The notes beneath the pieces were generated by a model. That model saw only the letters and a program-made list of their open reading frames with translations. It was not told the origin of the DNA and made no database searches. DNA of 64,000 nt from NCBI RefSeq assembly GCF_900109935.1, contig NZ_FOBV01000004.1, forward strand, positions 310,001 through 374,000, written 5' to 3'. The stretch is from Chryseobacterium taichungense (lineage in GTDB: Bacteria; Bacteroidota; Bacteroidia; Flavobacteriales; Weeksellaceae). A program made the position numbers and the translations under genes. Below are positions 60,121-64,000 of this stretch, piece after piece (position 1 is the stretch's first letter; each line of letters starts with the position of its first letter).

Positions 60121-61668
60121 ATGAATAATAAATTCATCCCAATAATATCGGTGTTTATGACGATCTCACTGATTGTATTCGTCACACTCCAATTTTATTG
60201 GCTGAAACGTTATTATAGTGCATTGGATCAGGATTTCTCTTCGAAAGTATATTCGGCGCTGGAAAATACTTCAAAGATCATTGGTGAGGCTGAAGTTGAC
60301 AAATACCTCAATGTTGAGAATAAAGATTTCAGAAATACCATTCTTGCAAACGGCAATCAACCTTCTTTAACCACCATCCAGCAGGTAGAAGATTCCGGGA
60401 CGCAGCGGCAAATCGTTTATTCGAAAAGTATTATCGAGAAAAATCAGCTTCCGATTTCCCCAAAAGGAGATTCGCTGAACCTTACTACTTTATATTCCGA
60501 TGAAGCTACCTACAAAATAAAACGAGACACCACCAACCGGGAGCTGCTTACGTCGGAAATCAATAAAGACATTGAAAATGGCGATTATGCGATGAAGGAG
60601 TTCGTTAAAGTTAATGGAAACAATCTTCCCATTACCCGCAGAGTCGATGAAAAAGTCCTCGATTCTGTGATCACCAAAGAACTGAGAATAAGAGGAATAT
60701 CAGCAACTTTCGGCTATGGAATCACCGATAAAAACAACAAACTTACGAGTGTTGTTAATCAATTGTTCAAAGAAAAAAAGGACAACAATACCTATAGCTA
60801 TCCTCTTTTTACGGATTCAAAGGAAAGAACATTATATACGCTGGCGTTGGTTTTTCCTAAAAAAGAATATTCCCTGGCCATGAATAATTGGCCGATGCTG
60901 TTGGGAACATTTCTTTCTCTGCTCACCATTCTCGGAATTTATATCATTTCCATCAATTATATGATGAGGCAGAAAAAGCTTGCTGAAGTGAAAACCGACT
61001 TTATCAACAATATGTCTCATGAATTTAAAACTCCACTAGCAACGATTTCCGTTGCTACAGATTCTTTGGCAAATGATAAGATCGCGACAAATCCTGATAA
61101 GGTAAAATATTATTCAGAACTGATAAAACAGGAAAACCTGAGAATGAAAAAACAGGTAGAAAATGTGCTGAACATGTCGAAGCTGGAGCGAAATGAAGTA
61201 AAATTATTTTTAAAGGAGGCAAATGTCAGAGAGCTAATTAAAAAAACAACAGAATCCTTTAATCTGATTGTGCAGCAAAGAAACGGATCTCTCACCCAGG
61301 AATTCAATGCTACTGAATATAATTTTAAGATCGATGAATTTCACATTTCCAATATGCTGGTGAATCTTTTGGATAACGCCAATAAGTATTCACCGGAAGC
61401 ACCTGAAATCACGATTAAAACAAGAAACGAAGGACATTGGTATGTCATTGAAGTCTCTGATAAAGGAATGGGAATGGAAACCCAGAATAAAACGAAAATT
61501 TTCGAAAAATTCTTCAGAGAAGAAACCGGGAATATTCATAATGTGAAAGGCCAGGGACTAGGACTTTCTTATGTGAAAAAAATTGTAGAGCTTCATAAAG
61601 GCCAGATTATAGTGGACTCCCATAAAGGAAAAGGAAGTACATTTACGATCAAACTGCCAATGAGCTGA
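60121..61668 (+). CDS. Membrane sensor histidine kinase
   Basis: 515 aa. Helix 1 at about 6-28, a periplasmic sensor region of ~225 residues without a recognised domain, helix 2 at about 258-282 (MLLGTFLSLLTILGIYIISINYMM). No HAMP domain is obvious. HisKA with the phospho-acceptor H300 (NNMSHEFKTPLATISV), then the ATPase: LVNLLDNANKYS (N box), SDKGMGMETQNKTKIFEKFFR (G1/F), GQGLGLSYVKKIVELHKG (G2). The cognate response regulator follows after 91 bp. Confidence 0.95.
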   Translation: MNNKFIPIISVFMTISLIVFVTLQFYWLKRYYSALDQDFSSKVYSALENTSKIIGEAEVDKYLNVENKDFRNTILANGNQPSLTTIQQVEDSGTQRQIVYSKSIIEKNQLPISPKGDSLNLTTLYSDEATYKIKRDTTNRELLTSEINKDIENGDYAMKEFVKVNGNNLPITRRVDEKVLDSVITKELRIRGISATFGYGITDKNNKLTSVVNQLFKEKKDNNTYSYPLFTDSKERTLYTLALVFPKKEYSLAMNNWPMLLGTFLSLLTILGIYIISINYMMRQKKLAEVKTDFINNMSHEFKTPLATISVATDSLANDKIATNPDKVKYYSELIKQENLRMKKQVENVLNMSKLERNEVKLFLKEANVRELIKKTTESFNLIVQQRNGSLTQEFNATEYNFKIDEFHISNMLVNLLDNANKYSPEAPEITIKTRNEGHWYVIEVSDKGMGMETQNKTKIFEKFFREETGNIHNVKGQGLGLSYVKKIVELHKGQIIVDSHKGKGSTFTIKLPMS

Positions 61669-61759
61669 ATGAAAATCAAACCAAATAACAAAATATAGGA
61701 AGAAAAGAGTGATATGTTCATTCTTATTATTAAAATTTTAATTCTAAATTATTAAAATT

Positions 61760-62446
61760 ATGAGCAACAGAATATTATTAGTAGAAGACGATCAGAGTTT
61801 CGGGGCGGTATTAAAAGATTATTTAACGATAAATAATTTTGAGGTTACTCTTGCCACTGATGGAGAGCAGGGATTAAAAGAATTTACAGAAAACGAATTC
61901 GATATCTGTATTTTTGATGTGATGATGCCAAAGAAAGACGGATTTTCATTAGCTGAAGACGTAAAAAAAATTGATAAAAACACACCCATTATTTTCCTGA
62001 CAGCCAGAAATATGAGGGAAGACATTCTGAAGGGTTATCAGCTGGGTGCCGATGATTATATTACAAAACCTTTTGATACTGAGCTTCTTTTATACAAAAT
62101 AAAAGCCATTCTCCAGAGAAGTTCTACCCTGGAAAATGAAGAGCAGGAACAGTTTAAAATCAGCAATATTTTCTTTGATTCTATGTTGAGACAATTAAGA
62201 GTCGGTGACAACGAATACAAACTTTCACCTAAAGAAAACGAGCTGCTGAAACTTCTTTGCATCCACAGAAACGACTTTATGCCGAGAGATCTTGCCTTGA
62301 GAAAAATCTGGAAAAAAGAAAATTACTTCACCGCAAGAAGTATGGACGTATATATCGCAAAGCTTCGTAAATTACTTAAAGATGACGAAGGCCTGGAGAT
62401 TATCAATGTTCACGGGGAAGGATTCAGACTTTTAGTTAAAAATTAA
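61760..62446 (+). CDS. OmpR/PhoB-type response regulator
   Basis: 228 aa. The receiver domain has the acidic pair E9-D10-D11, the phospho-acceptor D53 (ICIFDVMMPKKDG) and ITKPF. The winged-helix DNA-binding domain (about 125-228) shows YKLSPKENELLKLLC and ARSMDVYIAKLRKLLKDDEGLEIINVHGEGFRLLV. It partners the upstream kinase. The adjacent metal-related genes downstream are candidate targets (inference). Confidence 0.95.
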   Translation: MSNRILLVEDDQSFGAVLKDYLTINNFEVTLATDGEQGLKEFTENEFDICIFDVMMPKKDGFSLAEDVKKIDKNTPIIFLTARNMREDILKGYQLGADDYITKPFDTELLLYKIKAILQRSSTLENEEQEQFKISNIFFDSMLRQLRVGDNEYKLSPKENELLKLLCIHRNDFMPRDLALRKIWKKENYFTARSMDVYIAKLRKLLKDDEGLEIINVHGEGFRLLVKN

Positions 62447-62470
62447 ATACAAAATATCCTTATCAACTAT

Positions 62471-62514
62471 AAAATTAGCAAAGCAATTCAAAATGTTTTG
62501 CTAATTTTGTTTTA
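62471..62514 (+). terminator. Terminator overlapping the next promoter
   Basis: A 12-bp stem AAAATTAGCAAA (62471-62482) with TTTGCTAATTTT (62497-62508), then TGTTTTAT. The -7 box TAATTTTG (62502-62509) of the following gene lies inside the right arm. Confidence 0.8.
62502..62509 (+). promoter_or_regulatory. -7 promoter element (TAATTTTG)
   Basis: It ends 6 nt before the ATG at 62516, implying a leaderless mRNA for the repeat lipoprotein; it overlaps the upstream terminator arm. Confidence 0.55.
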
Positions 62515-62515
62515 T

Positions 62516-63154
62516 ATGAAGAATACAATTTTTGGCTTAATCACTATTTCCATACTGACGATTTCATGTAAAAAAGATGAGAGAGCAACCTATTTAAAAG
62601 AAGAAGCGGGCGTTCAGCCACCGTCGCTTGCGGTAAATCAAACCCCAAAACCGTCGCTTTTGGATCAGGCAGGAATTCAGACAGCACAGAATACACCGAC
62701 TGCAACAGTTACTCCTCCGGGAATGAACCCGCCTCACGGCCAACCGGGACACCGATGTGATATTCCTGTGGGGCAGCCTTTGAACAGCAAGCCTGCTCCT
62801 GTGTCACAAAATTCAGCTCCAGCACAGAACAATACCCAGACGATACAGATCGATCCCAACGCTTTACAGCCTGGGAAATTCACTGTAGACAATAATGGAA
62901 AATCAAAGAATATCAAAACACCTAAGGGTATGAACCCTCCACACGGAGAGCCAGGCCACCGATGTGATATTCCGGTAGGGCAGCCACTGAACAGCAAACC
63001 TGCTCCTACAGCACAGCCAACACAAGTTATTGCCCAAAACACGCCGGCCCCGAATCCAACACCAGCGCCGACAGGTCCTAAACCCGCCTTAAATCCGGCC
63101 CATGGTGAGCCTTGGCATAATTGCGGCGTAAAAGTTGGCGAACCTTTACCATAA
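62516..63154 (+). CDS. Proline-rich lipoprotein with three His/Cys repeats
   Basis: 212 aa from the ATG at 62516. Lipobox ISILTISC (Cys 18), then a Pro/Ala/Gln/Thr-rich, probably disordered chain that carries a module three times: GMNPPHGQPGHRCDIPVG, GMNPPHGEPGHRCDIPVG and LNPAHGEPWHNCGVKVG. Each has the pattern H-G-x-P-x-H-x-C, which could bind a soft metal. Two copies are followed by QPLNSKPAP. I do not know a characterised homologue. Neighbouring Cys-rich and HMA proteins support a metal-handling role at the outer membrane; this is inference. Confidence 0.8.
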   Translation: MKNTIFGLITISILTISCKKDERATYLKEEAGVQPPSLAVNQTPKPSLLDQAGIQTAQNTPTATVTPPGMNPPHGQPGHRCDIPVGQPLNSKPAPVSQNSAPAQNNTQTIQIDPNALQPGKFTVDNNGKSKNIKTPKGMNPPHGEPGHRCDIPVGQPLNSKPAPTAQPTQVIAQNTPAPNPTPAPTGPKPALNPAHGEPWHNCGVKVGEPLP

Positions 63155-63160
63155 TTTTCG

Positions 63161-63168
63161 TACTTTTG
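63161..63168 (+). promoter_or_regulatory. -7 promoter element (TACTTTTG)
   Basis: It matches TAnnTTTG and ends 5 nt before the GTG at 63174. A TTG lies 23 nt upstream (63135-63137). This argues for the GTG start and a leaderless transcript. Confidence 0.5.
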
Positions 63169-63173
63169 TGGTA

Positions 63174-63542
63174 GTGAAACTGGCTCAGATCATAACAATT
63201 ATTTTTTGCCTAGGAATTTTTCTGATTCCTAAAGATAATTTTTATGCTCAAAATATGCAGGAAACATGCTGTAAGGAAAGCTCCGGAAGTGATTGCTGCA
63301 AAAAACAGCACAAAGAACATTCGAAAGAAAATCACAACAAAAAGCAAAAAACTTCCTCGTGTAATGACAACTGCTGTTCGTATTGTGCCACCTGCTACAG
63401 TTTTATAGAAACTCCTTTTTCCAGAAGCCTAAAACTGGATATTTCTTTTTACAAAGCCAATAAAAATTTATATTTCCAATATTCAGACCCATATCTTCCG
63501 GGACGGCTGAAGGAGATCTGGCAACCGCCGAAAATAGGTTAA
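63174..63542 (+). CDS. Cys/His-rich exported protein
   Basis: 122 aa from the GTG at 63174 (read as M-KLAQIITIIFCLGIFLIPKDNFYAQ, a signal peptide). An ATG 13 codons earlier overlaps the lipoprotein gene and gives a poor N-terminus. The mature part is dense in possible metal ligands: MQETCCKESSGSDCCKKQHKEHSKENHNKK then SSCNDNCCSYCATCYSF, nine Cys and several His within ~50 residues. The rest (LDISFYKANKNLYFQYSDPYLPGRLKEIWQPPKIG) ends in a motif often seen in short Bacteroidetes proteins coded ahead of copper-linked TonB receptors. Confidence 0.75.
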   Translation: MKLAQIITIIFCLGIFLIPKDNFYAQNMQETCCKESSGSDCCKKQHKEHSKENHNKKQKTSSCNDNCCSYCATCYSFIETPFSRSLKLDISFYKANKNLYFQYSDPYLPGRLKEIWQPPKIG

Positions 63543-63549
63543 TTAATTA

Positions 63550-63624
63550 AAAATAAATGTAACAATGTTGCAGTTTATCAATCTGCTAATGATTGTTAAA
63601 TTATCACATTGTTAAATCGTTACA
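63550..63624. repeat. Inverted repeat before the HMA gene
   Basis: AATGTAACAATGT (around 63556-63568) is mirrored by ACATTGTTA (63606-63614) and GTTACATT (63618-63625). It looks like an AT-rich dispersed intergenic repeat; the 111-bp gap has no other visible signal. Confidence 0.45.
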
Positions 63625-63653
63625 TTAATTGAATTAATCTAATTTTAAACAAT

Positions 63654-64000
63654 ATGAAATCATATATTTCCAGGATTATTCTTGGTCTATTCTTATTATT
63701 TACATCATTTGTATTTGCGCAAAATCTTTCTCAAAACCAGTTTAAAGTAAAAGGAAACTGTGATTTGTGTAAAGATCGAATCGAAACTACTGCGAAAAAA
63801 TCCGGCGCCAAAAAAGCAAGCTATTCCGTTGATTCGCAAACCTTAACATTAGAGACTGATGACACTGTTTCTACAGACGATATTTTAAAAGAAATTGCAA
63901 AAGCAGGGCACGACAACGAAAAATTTAACGCTTCAGAAGCTGATTACAATGCCCTTCCAGCCTGCTGTCATTATGAAAGAGATCAATTGACCGCAAATGA
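63654..64000 (+). CDS. Heavy-metal-associated (HMA) domain protein, 3' end outside window
   Basis: The frame is open for 115 codons to the window edge. Signal peptide 1-22 (MKSYISRIILGLFLLFTSFVFA). The HMA domain follows with the metal-binding pair C36-x-x-C39 in FKVKGNCDLCKDRIE, and then TLETDDTVSTDDILKEIAKAGHDNE. A second Cys pair with His (LPACCHYER) follows. HMA domains carry Cu(I) or similar ions. In relatives such proteins precede a copper-linked TonB receptor, which would lie beyond the window. Confidence 0.85.
   Translation, partial: MKSYISRIILGLFLLFTSFVFAQNLSQNQFKVKGNCDLCKDRIETTAKKSGAKKASYSVDSQTLTLETDDTVSTDDILKEIAKAGHDNEKFNASEADYNALPACCHYERDQLTAN

Noticed and set aside
1-64000. tRNA, rRNA, prophage or integrative element
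   Set aside because: No tRNA-like arms, rRNA sequence, integrase, transposase or phage structural genes were seen on either strand.

Overview
This window reads as chromosomal DNA of a Flavobacteriia member, most likely Chryseobacterium or a close relative (Weeksellaceae). The grounds are the AT-rich base composition, secreted proteins that carry type IX secretion (T9SS) sorting domains, TonB-dependent receptors, the flavobacterial -7 promoter motif TAnnTTTG, the near absence of Shine-Dalgarno sequences, and families largely confined to Bacteroidetes (XrtF exosortase, GLPGLI, DUF4271, DUF4293, DUF4296, DUF5689, DUF6146, DUF6702, a PNGase F-like protein). I see no rRNA, tRNA, CRISPR array, intact IS element or prophage.

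Layout. 1-11,770: a tandem family of large T9SS type B surface proteins (the tail of one copy plus four complete genes, three with a lectin-like head), interrupted by dnaB and rnhA. 11,770-16,230: an accessory zone with an orphan secreted protein, a fibrinogen-like secreted protein, an HU/DUF4469 protein and much repeated or palindromic intergenic DNA. 16,230-24,750: nitroreductase, NAD synthesis (nadB-nadC), a TonB receptor, a small membrane protein, asd and a CDF metal transporter. 24,780-26,300: an XRE-type regulator, a 21-bp-period repeat array and the exosortase XrtF with its partner. 26,350-30,410: sugar kinase, RapZ C-terminal-like protein and MurU-like nucleotidyltransferase, interrupted by a GxxExxY gene that sits between long inverted repeats, then a LOG-family protein and a DUF6702 protein.

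30,500-36,300: a TonB receptor and DUF5689 lipoprotein divergent from a secreted EEP-family nuclease, probably one nucleic-acid or phosphate scavenging locus. 36,300-43,120: DUF6146 protein, superoxide dismutase, Rho with a long disordered insert, DUF4293 protein, an M28 peptidase and an MsbA-like ABC exporter. 43,120-46,125: small secreted peptide, GLPGLI protein and a PNGase F-like protein with a type A T9SS tail. 46,300-56,750: housekeeping operons (rsfS-ftsH-LUD-cdsA-psd; dpm1-DUF4296-tgt-lptF/G; birA; DUF4271-hemD). 56,840-64,000: oligopeptidase B, a small hypothetical, an SRPBCC protein, a two-component system, and a metal-handling group (His/Cys repeat lipoprotein, Cys-rich secreted protein, HMA-domain protein cut by the window edge).

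The best candidates for undescribed biology are: the GxxExxY cassette inserted in an amino-sugar recycling operon, with a stand-alone RapZ C-terminal domain in that operon; the 21-bp phased array beside the exosortase; and the DUF5689/TonB/nuclease locus. Further observations are the mosaic lectin-type T9SS proteins, the PNGase F-like enzyme, and promoters placed so close to start codons that leaderless transcripts are expected. All family assignments come from reading motifs; no database search was run.
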